A stretch of 64,000 nucleotides of DNA from Odiellus spinosus (taxonomy: Eukaryota; Arthropoda; Arachnida; Opiliones; Phalangiidae): NCBI GenBank assembly GCA_963920705.1, contig OY987239.1:496001-560000 (forward strand). Reading direction: 5' to 3'. The notes beneath the pieces are model-generated. The model was not told where the DNA came from. It saw only the letters and a list, made by a program, of their open reading frames with translations, and made no database searches. Made by a program: the position numbers and the translations under genes. Within the stretch, counting starts at the first letter, position 1. Each line of letters starts with the position of its first letter. Of this stretch, positions 54,001 to 64,000 are shown piece after piece.

Positions 54001-56769
54001 CCATTGTACTTGGATAATAATTCGAAAGTTTTAGCAGCATCAAATTATCGAAGGGGTATGTTTGCAACATTATATTAAACCGGAAAACGAGCGAAATGAA
54101 AATTACCACACGAAACAACTTATATATAATTCCAATGAATGGTGTCACTGTAATATTTTCTAATAATTCCATACTCACGTTATTAACCAAATAATAATTG
54201 TTTTGAAAATTGTTATACGGATGCTACAAATGGCATTAAACGATTAATTTAAATTTAATATGTAATCAGATTATATTAAGTCATCTAGCATTTATGTGAC
54301 TTGACTTATTCTAATCTGCCATAATTGTAAACGTTTGTAGCAGAGTCTCGCGTGGTGAATGCTTAAAAAGTTTTTTTTGCCGCTTTCAATTTTGTCAGTT
54401 TAGCGGCTAGAAAAACCATTTTTAATGCTCTAAATTTTAAAAAATACGTATTCCGTCTTTTCATTCACTCGCTTATTTTTCTTTAAAGGCGAATGAATAA
54501 TAATTTAATCTTAAAATTAATTTTATCTACCTAAAAATAGGACAGATAGTCTGGAAATTCAGTTGTCGTACCGTAACTGGAAACTTGGCGAAAAACATGC
54601 GGACTTCAAAGGAGTTTTATTTTAAATTCACGAAAAATCGCGCGAAATTTTTCGTGATTGGCCATAACTCCAAACTTCAACTTCTTTGTAAAATACTAAT
54701 CATACTTAACAAATTTAAATGATCTGGTAATGTTTACTTTGAGATAAAGTTACCAAAAAATGAGTTTGAATCAAAAAAGGCATACTGATTTTTGTGATAT
54801 TTAGTTTGGTTTTAAAGTATATTTCCATCTTATCAACGGACTAGTTGTCTGCTACAAAAAAGCATGGAGCCCCTGTGTTTGAATTTCCGAGGTGGGCAAT
54901 AGGCGCTTATATGATTAAACAAATAATTCCTAAAAACTAACAACTAACAAGGTCTGTCAGGATAAAAATTATTTCATTTGAAATCAAGACGTAGCGAACG
55001 CGTTAATAAGGGACCTTATGAGAGTTGCGTAACGTGGTCTCTCAGGACAAACATTATTTCATTTGAAAAACAAAACGTCGCGAACACGTTAATAAGGGAT
55101 CTTATTGCTGTTGCGTAACATGGTCTGTCAGGACAAAAAATATTAGATTTGAAAAACCTAATTTGAAAACATGAGGGTGTGGCTATGCTTATGGGTTTAC
55201 CCATCTTGTTAGCTTCTACCTCAAAGAAATGCAACGGAATTTTTTTGTTGATAATGTTTTATTAATAATTTTAGTATGATACACCGCAAAGAAGATAAAC
55301 TAGGGTATTTCACATTAGCCCCAATGATATATGGAGGTGAGATGTCCAAAATGTCTTCGGAAATGGACTCTGGGACTGAATTAATTGATTATAGTTTATA
55401 AAAATCGACGGGAAATTTATAGTACGCTTGATAATTTAAAGGTTGTCACGCGCAATTTCCGTCGTTCGAATGCAAGGGTTCATCCGACAGGGTAATGTCT
55501 TAAACACCCGCTGATGAACAAATATCAAATTCCAATTTTAAACGCAAAATTTTGGTTTATCAGATTTAGATCATAATTTTTACCTTTAAAATTGTAGACT
55601 TTAAAATTATAATAATTCAATATTTGTTGATCGGCGGGTAGTTATTAAGACACTACCCTATCGTATGAACCACATATGTCATTCGAACGATGATAATAAA
55701 AACCATATCTCGGAAACGCGCTCGGAAACCTGTATATTAAAGGCAACAATTATTCTTTAGTTTACGTTCGATTACAAGTCTTTCTACGCTCAAGTCATTT
55801 ATTTCATGATCAAGTCTTTCAATGGATATGGAGTCTGGCGACGATAATGATGAGTGTAGTAATTAATATGTCCCCTATTTCAATAAGGTTGAAAGTTTAA
55901 ATATTACTCCTGGATTATTTGAAATTATCATAATCTAATGTTCATTTTATATGTATTTCCCAACTCTTTGATCTATCTAACATATAAATTATTTTATTTA
56001 GGTAGACAATTACTATCCAACTCTTCGCATTTCATCCCTCCGTCGGGATCGATGGATTTAAATAGTCAAGTATGAAAAATATTTCCTTATCGCGGAACTG
56101 TTTTAATTTATTTAACGTTCATTTTAGGGTCAAGGTGAAACTGTGAAATCTGTGTCGAATTTTGTCCCTACGCTAAACAAATCCATTAGACGAAGTGGCA
56201 CGATAAAATCTGCCACACTAAAAAAAGAGAAAGAATTGTGTGACGAAGAAAAGAAATTAAGCGTAGTACTCGAGTACGTTGAACACGCGTTGGATCATAT
56301 GAAAGACGTAAGCTTTTAAGTGCTTAGAAATGGCAGTAAATTTAACGCCAAACATATTAATTAATTAACGCCAAACATATTAATAGTTCGAAGGAACAAC
56401 GGTGCCACACAAAGCCATGTCGCAGTGCAAACACGTGATATACCAGTACATGGAAGAAATTGAGGAAAAAAGGAGGTATAATATTCGAGTCGACTTCCCA
56501 AGAAAAATACAGAGGCTCGTCGACGGGGTGGAGTTTGGAAGATCACCTGATCTGTTCAACGACGAAAAATTGGAAGAGATATTGAAGTCCGCATCGACCT
56601 CCACTGAAATTTTGGTATGTGAGCCTTATAATTTAATTATATTTACTTTGGGTGATACATATTGCAGTAAAGTGTAATTTTTCTATATTAAAGCGCGCAG
56701 TACGTACACCTTCAAGAAACACTCCTTACAGAGCTCGAAGGAAAGGTAGAGGAAGGTGGTGATTTGTAA
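50899..56769 (+). CDS. Unrecognised multi-exon gene, Ser/Pro-rich plus coiled-coil-like
   Basis: Six plus-strand exons join with agreeing phases: 50899-51015 (ATG at 50938), 53431-54055, 56002-56069, 56128-56307, 56387-56614 and 56701-56769. The product from 50938 is about 415 residues. The first part (26 residues) is basic. Residues about 27-234 are rich in Ser, Thr and Pro, with two tandem copies of a block of about 95 residues. The last 180 residues are charged and helical (KKEKELCDEEKKLSVVLEYV, QYMEEIEEKRRYN, LFNDEKLEEILKSAS). AATAAA follows at 56779-56784. It starts 60 bp after the recombinase stop; linking the two would need a one-base change in phase. I do not recognise the family. An alternative short start exists at 55822. 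Confidence 0.55.
51016..51799. other. Non-coding stretch with AATGGGA-type pieces
   Basis: cggtcatataccataggacc, gaattcccatttgacc and gattgaatggtatttcttcc lie around 51330-51440, and may be the distal end of the element at 51.8-53.4 kb. Otherwise nothing. Confidence 0.5.
51800..52345. repeat. Degenerate GGTTAGG tract
   Basis: ggttaggttaggtaaggtta and gggttgggtt variants over about 540 bp. Interrupted and irregular, so not a functional telomere. Confidence 0.85.
52346..53400. repeat. AATGGGA-type element, copy 4
   Basis: Body with ttagcgttcccgggaattta, then ggtccaatgggactgtccca, aagtgtggtttttcggtcga and ggaaattcggtcatatggga. It ends with attccattcgaccgaaaacc in reverse sense near 53340. The frame 52982-53404 is a by-product of the repeat. 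Confidence 0.75.
53431..54055 (+). CDS. Unrecognised gene exon B (Ser/Pro-rich, internal duplication)
   Basis: 625 nt between acceptor aattttttag and donor gtatgttt; phase 0 to 1. Two tandem blocks align: LQSNSSALLIPLPSPSSAS and LQSNSSTFLIPIPSPSITS, then SNAQISNASSSKLGV and SNAQTYNARSSKLGV. The end is basic (RKPTEKRIFPLYLDNNSK). Low-complexity, probably unstructured. Confidence 0.6.
54056..55821. other. Long intron with a local direct repeat
   Basis: A unit containing ggtctgtcaggataaaa-ttatttcatttgaaa and gcgaacgcgttaataaggga recurs at about 54950, 55035 and 55120 (period about 85). No exon recognised. Confidence 0.55.
55822..55858 (+). CDS. Alternative first exon of the unrecognised gene
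   Basis: ATG gatatggag, encoding MDMESGDDNDEC, with donor gtaatt in phase 1. It therefore splices in frame to 56002, as exon B does. It would give a protein of about 193 residues without the Ser/Pro-rich part, from a separate promoter upstream of 55822. Confidence 0.45.
56002..56069 (+). CDS. Unrecognised gene exon C
   Basis: Acceptor ttttatttag, donor gtatga; phase 1 to 0. It encodes RQLLSNSSHFIPPSGSMDLN. Confidence 0.6.
56128..56307 (+). CDS. Unrecognised gene exon D
   Basis: Acceptor cattttag, donor gtaagc; phase 0 to 0; 60 codons. Basic start (KSIRRSGTIKSATLKKEKE), then a helix LSVVLEYVEHALDHMKD. Confidence 0.65.
56387..56614 (+). CDS. Unrecognised gene exon E
   Basis: Acceptor attaatag, donor gtatgt; phase 0 to 0; 76 codons. 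It encodes HKAMSQCKHVIYQYMEEIEE, IRVDFPRKIQRLVDGVEFGR and an acidic helix. The most conserved-looking exon of the gene. Confidence 0.65.
56701..56769 (+). CDS. Unrecognised gene last exon
   Basis: Acceptor agcgcgcag; YVHLQETLLTELEGKVEEGG to stop TAA at 56767. AATAAA at 56779-56784 marks the 3' end. Confidence 0.6.
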   Translation, partial: YVHLQETLLTELEGKVEEGGDL

Positions 56770-56778
56770 AACCGAAAT

Positions 56779-56784
56779 AATAAA
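56779..56784 (+). promoter_or_regulatory. Poly(A) signal AATAAA
   Basis: Ten bases after the stop codon of the unrecognised gene. Confidence 0.55.
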
Positions 56785-57260
56785 GATATAATTTCATGAA
56801 TTGGTTATCTTTAATGTCTTAGAGTTTAGTTTACTCCTAAGACATTCCGTTCAACGGGAATTCCTATAATCAGGCTGCCACATTGATTAGCTTCAGGTAT
56901 TGTGTAATTACATGCAAAAGCATGTCATCGCCTTCCACCATCTACATCATGGTCGAACCTCGATGGTGGACACTTGAAGGCGATTATAGCCAATGGGACA
57001 TCTCCCACTGTTATAATCATCTCCGACCATCCCAAAGTTCCAAGGTCCAACCTCCTGTTTCCCATCACAGCGGGCCATATTATCGAGGCGACCCTCACTA
57101 ATATGGTCCACATCAACCTTCCACTCTCCCCCTCCACGGGTCAACGTCTATTTCACATAGACACCAATCAGACATATTGGTTTCTACTACTCCCTCTACG
57201 GATCTTTGTGGTGCAGTTACCGAATGCCTAGTGGTCCACCTGTAGACTTTGAGAAGCAGC
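56785..57260. other. GC-richer stretch of unknown nature
   Basis: Overlapping open frames on both strands (56883-57231) and an inverted pair ccaccatctacatcatgg / ccatcgaggttcgacc-like. No family recognised. It may be an old element fragment. Confidence 0.35.
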
Positions 57261-59560
57261 GACGTCCTCCAATTTTTCTCGGTAACTCGCTCGAGAAATA
57301 AAGCATCGCGAGAGCCTTATATAGTACATTTTTTGCACTAACGAGTTTTAGCCTTTTGGCGTGGTATCTTTTAGTGAATCAAAACGTATCATTAAAACTA
57401 CGATTAAAAATATTTAAATTGTTTAACGTACTCTAATAATTTCGCTGAAAATTAAGTTAAAAATAAAAGATACTTTAAAAGATATATAAGAAATTGTCTA
57501 GGAATTTTGAGAAATTTGTGTGTTCAATACCAGCTCGAGTTGGCAGCACGCGCTAAGCTATATTCCATAAACCATTTAGTCCAAAAACCTAGGTATAACG
57601 GTACTGTAGGATTACGCTTGCTGCAAAGTCAGGGTGGATTCGAAAAACTAATAGCAGTTCTAAGCATATGGCAGTACTCTTTTTTTTTTCTATTAAAGTT
57701 GATTGATTTAATTTTTTAGCTTAGCCTCAGTTAGTGAAATGTAATTGTTTTTATTTTCTTTCTTTATCATTTCTTGGAACATATATAAGGGTGAAATACT
57801 GGTTTGGTAGTCTTTTATAGGTGGCCATTGAATAACAAACCCACTATTACGTGGTGAGGTGTGTAAAATATATATTCTATCGTCCGATAATCGAGAAATA
57901 GATACAGCATGGACGTGCTGAATCGTTTATTTGAGCTAGAATTTCATCAGAAACCGTTATGTCTTTTCCCATATACCCGCGGCACATTTTTTCAGACATA
58001 CTTGAAATCATCGTATTCGATTTCAGCCATGCGTCTGACCGTTCACTGAATTCGAATTAATGGAGACAAATCTACCAATGAACACATTAGGGATGACTTT
58101 TAGCGGCTACGAGTGCTTCTCGCGGTTATAAACCAAGATTTAAATTATGAAAGAGTGTTAAAGTACATGAAATAATAGAGAAAAAGTTGGCTGAATGTGT
58201 AACAAAAGGATAAAACAAACTGAGTCGATAGCTTATATGAATTGCTTCTAAAATTATAAACAAATTTATTAGTTCAATAGTAGAAAAATAAGGAATATTT
58301 TTTCATAGGTAGACGAACTGTGTTCTTTTACTCGAGTAGTACTCTTTATAACCCTATAATGTTGTGTATTTCTTTAAAAAAAAACAGTTAAAAACATATA
58401 ATTTGTTTTTGAGGTTTTAAAATCATGACGTATCGTTCTCATAAATACCAGTTAATAAAATATTTAATTTTCAAGCCTAAAAATAGGAACTTTCAACTAA
58501 ACTAAATATTAAATAACTAGAGGTTTTAACTACATATACAAGCGGCTCTCCTTGTGCCATTGTTTACAGAAATCCTCCTCAGCGCTAAATATATTTACTT
58601 TAGAATATGAAAAGAATTCCATTTACATTGCTTTAAAAAAACCTCACTTATAGCGAAATCCATAGGGAGAAAAAAGTTATATCAGAGGGAGATCTACGTA
58701 TCAAAATTTTACAAAATTGTTCGCGTTATTACTGCTCCATGGTAGTGGATATTTTGTCACAGTGGAATACGCTATAAAAAAATATCCCGGAAATATCTTA
58801 AACGTGAAACTCTAAACGTATCGGAACCTTGGTCTATAGCTTTATTGCTCCATGGTTGTCGTTTTTAATTTTTAAATCTCGTGAAAGATTTTGGGACCGA
58901 GTTGGGAGGGGAGCCATGAAATATTTTTTAAGTAGTTGCGTGACGTAATTTTATAAAAAGCCCTCCATTAACGCAGGGACGTGAGAAGCCTACTTGAAGT
59001 AATTACAATGTAAGTATTAGATGCCCATTACGTTGAAGAACCTAGATCTCTCGGTTTTATTGCTCCAAGTTCGTTGCCGTGTCGCTCCGTGAATTATTGC
59101 GCATTTAACTAGTTTGTCTTGTAGGTTTAATAGGACATTTTAGAATTAAGGCAAACAATGATTAAAACGCTTTTACGTGACGTCATTAACACCTTTACTT
59201 GATAAATACTTTTTTGGCTGTGCGATGTGTGCCTAATCAATTTTATTAAATCATTCTTATTAGGGAAATATTTCGGGTTTTGTTTAACATCCACTAATAG
59301 ACGTCAATGAGGGAGTAATATCTTTACTCTGTGGTTTGCATACTCTGATATTTAGTAGACAAAAACATTTTACATTTGAATTTCATGCACGGACCTTTTT
59401 TTTTTTACTTTTATTTCAATATTTATTTTGTACAATAAAATAACACTAATTGCAATTGAAACGTTGCACGTTCATTATGGGAAGGCTCTCGCGTAAAATT
59501 TTGCTTGCTTTGTAGTGTCTTGCGTTTCGTTTAAGATATGTTTAGGAGTTTTCTTCCGGC
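57261..59560. other. AT-rich non-coding stretch
   Basis: No gene, RNA gene or clear repeat could be supported over about 2.3 kb. Confidence 0.4.
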
Positions 59561-60330
59561 TTTAATGACTGCATAATTAAATCGTACATTGCATGTACAG
59601 GTAAACGTGATTTTTTAATATTCATATTTTGATAAATTCGAAAATAATTTAGTAGTTTGAGTGTTTAACATAATTAAAATTATATATTCTTGTATTTTTC
59701 CGTTTGGAAAAACGAGCTTTTCACCGAAAACCATTATATTTTATTAAATAACAAGTAATCTCAAAGAGTTTCTTTGTGATGTTGAATTGTTCATTTTCTG
59801 TGAGAAGCAGAAGAATGGTTTTTTGATATTCCTATAACTAATTCTATTTCGATAAATTTAAAATTATATTGAGTGTATATCAAGTGCTATACGATTTCTT
59901 AATTTGTTTAAATTGCCTGGTACCTTTCATGTACAGGTAAACGTAGTTTTTTTATATCTATTTCAATAGATTTGACTGTATTAAGTGTTTTGCAGAATTA
60001 TTGATTTGTTTGGGATATTTTGCACTTTGTGATGATGAATTATTCATTTTCTGTGAGAAGCAGAAAAACGTTTTTTTAATATTTCTATTAATAATTATAT
60101 TTGGATAACTTTAAAATTGTATTAGTTGTTTTTCAGATTTTTTCTGATATTTTGACTTCTGTGAACTCAAGGTTTTAAGTAAAAAACAGAAGGTTTTTTG
60201 TGATTAATTTCTAATTATTCTATCTAAAAAAGTGTCTTTGTGAATTTCTAATTTCTGTGAAGAGCAGAAGAGTGGTTGCATGATTATTAAGACTTAAACT
60301 ACAGAACTCCCCTAATATAGTCCCGAATCA
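59561..60330. repeat. Diverged tandem repeat upstream of the THAP-Helitron frame
   Basis: catgtacaggtaaacgt recurs at 59593 and 59930. tctgtgagaagcagaa recurs at 59799, 60050 and, in part, near 60255. The period is roughly 250-340 bp. It may be the 5' non-coding part of the element. Confidence 0.6.
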
Positions 60331-60887
60331 TTCTTTCAGAACAGTTGAATTGATTGGACTAGTTCATTTTATTTTGGATTGGGTTATGTTGAACTAACTT
60401 AACTTTTTATTTTGAATTTGGTTAGGCCTCTTAGTACGAGTAGAAGTAGTATTGTGGTTTTCCCAACTTATTTATTTTAAAATAGACTAAATTACTTCAT
60501 TTACAATCAACAAGTGAACGGTAAAGTTTATTTAAGAAATTTCTTTGATAAATAAAAAAATGAAGCGACTCAATGTATACGTCTTTTGTGGTCATTAATG
60601 ACTGAGTACACAAATATATTGGAGAGAAAATTGTTAGGTATTTTACACGTGCTCGAATGCGATATTAACACTTACATTTTCGATTACGCTAGATTGCAAT
60701 ATTTTTGGTTAAATTTGTGGCTTTATTTCCCTGAAATTCGAAAGTGTCTTATTTGCCGTTTTGAGTACAGGAAATGTATACTAGTAACATTGTTTGCTCT
60801 ACTTTTGTAAGTTTCGCCAGTAAATATATTTTCAACAAGTGAATTTAATAGTAAGATCAACGTTCTATTTAGTCTTTTAAAGATAAA
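60331..60887. other. Leader region before the THAP frame
   Basis: AT-rich; a 74-codon frame at 60586-60810 is not recognised. It probably holds the promoter and leader of the following frame, but no core promoter motif is clear. Confidence 0.35.
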
Positions 60888-61922
60888 ATGGTGAAGATAA
60901 AGTACTGTGAATATCCTGGGTGTTTAAACAGCACACGCAAGAAAGATGTGAGTGTGAAATTTTTTCCCTTTCCAAAGCCAGGAAGACAAGCCATAAAATG
61001 TGCAAAATGGCTGCTACTTTGCAAAAAAACATGTCCGCTTAGTTCAATTAAGGAACATTGGTATATCTGTTCAAACCATTTTTTGGGTGGCAAAGGTCCA
61101 AATGAAGAACATCCGGATCCAATACCCGTGGTGGTAAGGGTGGGTTCAAGTGTTCATAACGATGAAATGATTTCTAAGGCCGATACTGATGAAAATAATG
61201 CGTTGAAAAGGTCTCCTTGTTCCCAAGACGATGACGTGGTCAAAAGGCTTTGTGTTAATTACCAAGAAAGGCTAGGCATACCTAATAGTCTACATTTCAA
61301 TGACCATGACACAAGAAAAGACCATGATGTTGCTATGACAAAGGTGGTCAGCCCAAATGGCCGCTTGACGAAGCGGGTCAGCCCAAATGGCCGCTTGACG
61401 AAGTGGGTCAGCCCAAATAACCGCTTGACGAAGCGGGTCAGCCCAAATGGCCGCTTGACGAAGCGGGTCAGCCCAAATGGCCGCTTGACGAAGCGGGTCA
61501 GCCCAAATGACCGCTTGACGAAGCGGGTCAGCCCAAATGGCCGCTTGACGAAGCGGGTCAGCCCAAATGACCGCTTGACGAAGCGGGTCAGCCCAAATGA
61601 CCGCTTGACGAAGCGGGTCAGCCCAAATGACCGCTTGACGAAGCGGGTCAGCCCAAATGACCGCTTGACGAAGTCGGTCAGCCCAAATAGCCGCTTGACG
61701 AAGTCGGTCAGCCCAAATAGCCGCTTGACGAAGTCGGTTGAAAACAAACACAGAATATACTACCTACGGCACCAAGAATGGCTTAAAAAAAAGAAGCCGT
61801 GTATTATGAAACGAATCGGTCTCAAATTGCGAAAAAAAAGGCGGTGCATTATAAAACCAATCAAGCTGAAATTGCTGAAAAGAGACACGTGCACTATAAA
61901 ACCAATCAATCTCATATTGTGA
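60888..61922 (+). pseudogene. THAP-domain protein with 13 tandem 10-residue repeats
   Basis: 344 codons from ATG at 60888. Residues 1-80 form a THAP zinc finger of the C2CH type: Cys7, Cys12, then 48 residues, then CSNH; a Trp in AKWLLL and FFPFP match the fold. THAP domains bind DNA and occur in P-element-type transposases and host regulators. The usual AVPTIF box is replaced by HPDPIPVV. After an acidic linker come thirteen copies of VSPNxRLTKR (about 153-284). The following basic residues read out of frame relative to the 14-15-residue repeats: the coding track moves to the next frame at an A8 run (61786-61793), so this frame's end (from about 300) is not the original sequence. Confidence 0.75.
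61347..61736 (+). repeat. 30-bp coding minisatellite, 13 copies
   Basis: Exact 30-bp period. Almost all variation is at one codon: GGC, GAC, AAC or AGC (Gly, Asp, Asn, Ser), ordered G G N G G D G D D D D S S. A few units differ at the last Arg codon (Trp or Ser). Confidence 0.95.
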
Positions 61923-62065
61923 AAAAGAAAGCCGAATATTATAAAACAAATATATCTCAAATTGCGAAAAGGAAAGCTGTGCATTATGAAACCATTCAAT
62001 CTCAAATTGCTAAAAAGAGGGCCGTGCACTATAGAACTAATCTTTCTCAAATAGCAAAAAAAATG
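61795..62065 (+). pseudogene. Basic 14-15-residue repeats of the Helitron-like protein
   Basis: In the frame of 61799-62173: AVHYKTNQAEIAEKRH, VHYKTNQSHIVKKKAE, YYKTNISQIAKRKA and so on, six copies. Similar Lys-rich HY-x-TN repeats precede the Helitron region in several animal Pif1/Helitron proteins. The frame changes again at an A8 run (62056-62063). Confidence 0.65.
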
Positions 62066-62076
62066 CAGTTTACCGT

Positions 62077-63603
62077 GTGTCTCATCACGAGTTACTTAAA
62101 GGTTATCAAGCTCGGTACGCTCTTCGCCATTCACAAAAGGAAAAAGACAGATTATATGCATATCAAAAATTAAATCGCCAAAAATACATTAAAAATCAAG
62201 CGAAATATGTCGAAAAGAATCGACAATTGATTCACGATAGAAATAAAATTAAAAGAGATAAATATTACAAGAGTAACGTCGCTTCTGTCCGATCTGCGAA
62301 TTTAATTCGTTACTACCAAAAATACAGAGAGGCCCAAAAAAGACCGCTTAAAGCGAGTCACCCACGACTCTGTGTTAAACAACCTAGGCAAGACTTTCTT
62401 GCAAAGAAATTGCTTGAACATTCTCTGGGAAATCTAGTTGATGGTGCTGAGAGACTAGCCCCAAAAACTGTACAAAAGCAGGTCGAATCTTGGCTTTTGG
62501 CTGGCCAGGCCTTGAAATTGAAAACGAGTTTATATGCCAAACTAAAAGCTCAATCCTCCGAATTTGGTAAACGATGTCAAAGTATTTTGAAAGAAATTCC
62601 CGACGGGCCGTTAGACCCCGATAAGTTGTTAAAAGGCATTGGAGGCAAAAGAATCCATTGCTCCAATTGCGAGCCGTTCTTTTGGGACATTGCCTACAAT
62701 CCATTAAGCAAAAACGGGAAAGTTCTGGAAGTAATGGACGATGGTGTTATTTCAAATGCATTTAATGTTCTACCACCTAACGAACAAGACTATGAAGAGG
62801 CCATCACTTTGGCCGAAAATGATATGCCTCTACCCGAGAATGAGGGTGATCACGAGATAGTCGATCCTAGTCAGAAAATGGTAAAAAATCCAGGCGTATA
62901 TTGGGAGTGTGGGACTTATTGTAATATTCGGGAAAATTCCCTCCAAAGAATAGCTGACATTATTCTGACCTTTGCGACTTGCAAAGATAGTACAATGGCG
63001 GAATTTTACTCAAACATTGATGAATGTGCGTTGCGCAACTTGAATCCGCCCTTAAATCATCCATTTAAAGAGCAGCTAAAAGAAAACCCTCTTTTTAAAA
63101 TGTATGTGCCATGGCGTTACCCTATAACTCGAGGCCACAGCCTCGCTTGTTTAGAGAACAAGGACTGTCTCAGTATATTAAGACTTCTCAGGGAATTGGC
63201 CCCACATTTCACTGCCTTAAGAACTCTCGTTAAAAGGGTTTACGTATTAAGAGCGCTCGCTCTAGGACTTAAATCCCTTACAAACGTCATTGAAAGGGCT
63301 GATATGAAAGAGTTAAAAGAAAGTATGCATAGCCTAGAACGCCTGCTAGTTGACAAAAGAAATAAAAAACTAAAAGACATTCAAAGAAACGAAGAGGGCG
63401 GTGTAGAAATAGCGATTCGACCCATTCTTAATGAGGAAGAACTGAGAAAGACGTACCAGAAACAGTTCAGTCATTGTTTCAGAGAAATTAACGAATTTCA
63501 CGACACCCTTTGTGATTGCTGTGAGAGACTGTATCAATTAAAAAACCTAAAAACTCTTGAAAAGTTGGTTCCAAATGTGACTTGGACAGCAACCAGGCGC
63601 TAA
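62077..63603 (+). pseudogene. Helitron-like N-terminal linker region
   Basis: About 508 codons, open from the second shift to 63603. It starts as SHHELLKGYQARYALRHSQK with further Lys/Tyr repeats. The middle has Cys pairs (HCSNCEPFFWD, CGTYCNI), then PWRYPITRGHSLACLENKDC, a helical region, and FHDTLCDCCERLYQL at the end. The GTG at 62077 is not a real start, since the frame is open before it. It ends through a third shift near 63582. Confidence 0.7.
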
Positions 63604-64000
63604 ACACTTTACGAACGGCGTGGGAATTGCAACGCCCTGATTCTCCTGATTACGATTATTACTCTAAAATTAACTTGTGTGACTGTTGCTTCAAAGCGTT
63701 GCTAGCTGAGAAAGTACCAGCAATATGCTTCTTGAATGGACTTGAAGTTGATCCGGTGCCCAAAGAAATATCAGATTTAAACATTTTTGAAAAAATGCTA
63801 ATACAAAAAGGGAAAGCTTTTCAAACTGTCGTTCGATTAGGAACGCAGTTGAAAACTTATAATCATACCGGTCTCACCAGGGCGGTTAAAGGAAAAGTCT
63901 TATATTTACCACTTCCCTTGCAGAATAATACGGACATGATTCCGAAAGAACTGCCAAAAAAATCACGAGTTACATATTTTAGTGAATGGCTTACCGACAC
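63582..64000 (+). pseudogene. Helitron-like DUF6570-type region, partial
   Basis: Open from about 63582 to the window edge. DSNQALNTLRTAWELQRPD, then CDCCFKALLAEKVPAICFLN with GLEVDPVPKEISDLNIFEKM, then FQTVVRLG and KGKVLYLPLPLQNN. The pattern (two Cys, VPxxxxxNGL, VPxE, LxxxEKMLI, KGxVxxLPLP) is that of the domain ahead of the Helitron-like N-terminus in animal Helitron proteins. The rest is beyond the window. Confidence 0.75.

Larger units (their letters stand above)
60888..64000 (+). mobile_element. THAP-containing Helitron-like element, right end beyond window
   Basis: Coding pieces in order: THAP domain, thirteen 10-residue repeats, basic repeats of 14-15 residues, a long linker, a region like DUF6570 of Helitron proteins. 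Helicase and Rep motifs would lie beyond 64000. Three frameshifts separate the pieces, two of them in A8 runs. Confidence 0.7.

Noticed and set aside
56883-57231. Overlapping frames in a GC-richer stretch
   Set aside because: Four frames on two strands are open at once; none shows a domain. A Gypsy-like reading (HIDTNQTYW) was considered but the catalytic motifs are absent.
61259-61751. Minus-strand frames of about 150-160 residues opposite the THAP gene
   Set aside because: Shadows of the 30-bp coding repeat; the plus-strand frame has a real domain.

Overview
The window is AT-rich animal nuclear DNA. Genes are split by short GT-AG introns, an AATAAA signal follows one stop codon, there is a ribosomal protein S12 copy, and most of the sequence is eukaryotic mobile elements (hAT, Penelope-like, Helitron-like, many inverted-repeat MITEs) and satellites. 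Long degenerate GGTTAGG tracts recall arthropod genomes with TTAGG telomere repeats, so an arthropod is my best guess. The species cannot be named from the sequence, and no prokaryotic features are present.

Layout. 1-10 kb: the end of one hAT element, a second complete hAT (3725 bp, perfect 8-bp target duplication, one nonsense codon in the transposase), and leftward exons of a zinc-finger gene related to a tyrosine-recombinase gene; the complete hAT lies in its first visible intron. 9.9-12.7 kb: successive minisatellites of 19-22 bp and a 100-bp tandem repeat. 12.7-20.9 kb: about 42 copies of a 193-bp satellite with higher-order structure. 21-32.5 kb: MITEs, two long palindromes (about 1.35 kb, and 1.2 kb within about 2.4 kb) and inverted satellite monomers. 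33.4-34.4 kb: an interrupted RPS12 copy. 34.5-35.8 kb: a Penelope-like remnant between inverted arms. 36-44.6 kb: GGTTAGG and AATGGGA minisatellite elements and MITEs.

45.0-50.8 kb: a nine-exon gene for a C2H2 zinc finger plus tyrosine recombinase that keeps R, K, R, H and Y, with one frameshift. Its first three exons share splice phases with the leftward copy at 3.6-9.8 kb, so the two are duplicated genes and not retrocopies. 50.9-56.8 kb: exons of a second, unrecognised gene (Ser/Pro-rich N-terminus, coiled-coil-like C-terminus). Its splice phases are consistent and it has a possible alternative first exon. 60.9-64.0 kb: a THAP-domain reading frame with thirteen 30-bp coding repeats, running through three frameshifts into a Helitron-like N-terminal region that is cut by the window edge.

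Apart from the recombinase pair and the gene at 50.9-56.8 kb, little host coding sequence is visible. The main interest is the recombinase pair, the THAP-Helitron fusion with its one-codon-variable array, and the unclassified elements built from GGTTAGG and AATGGGA blocks.
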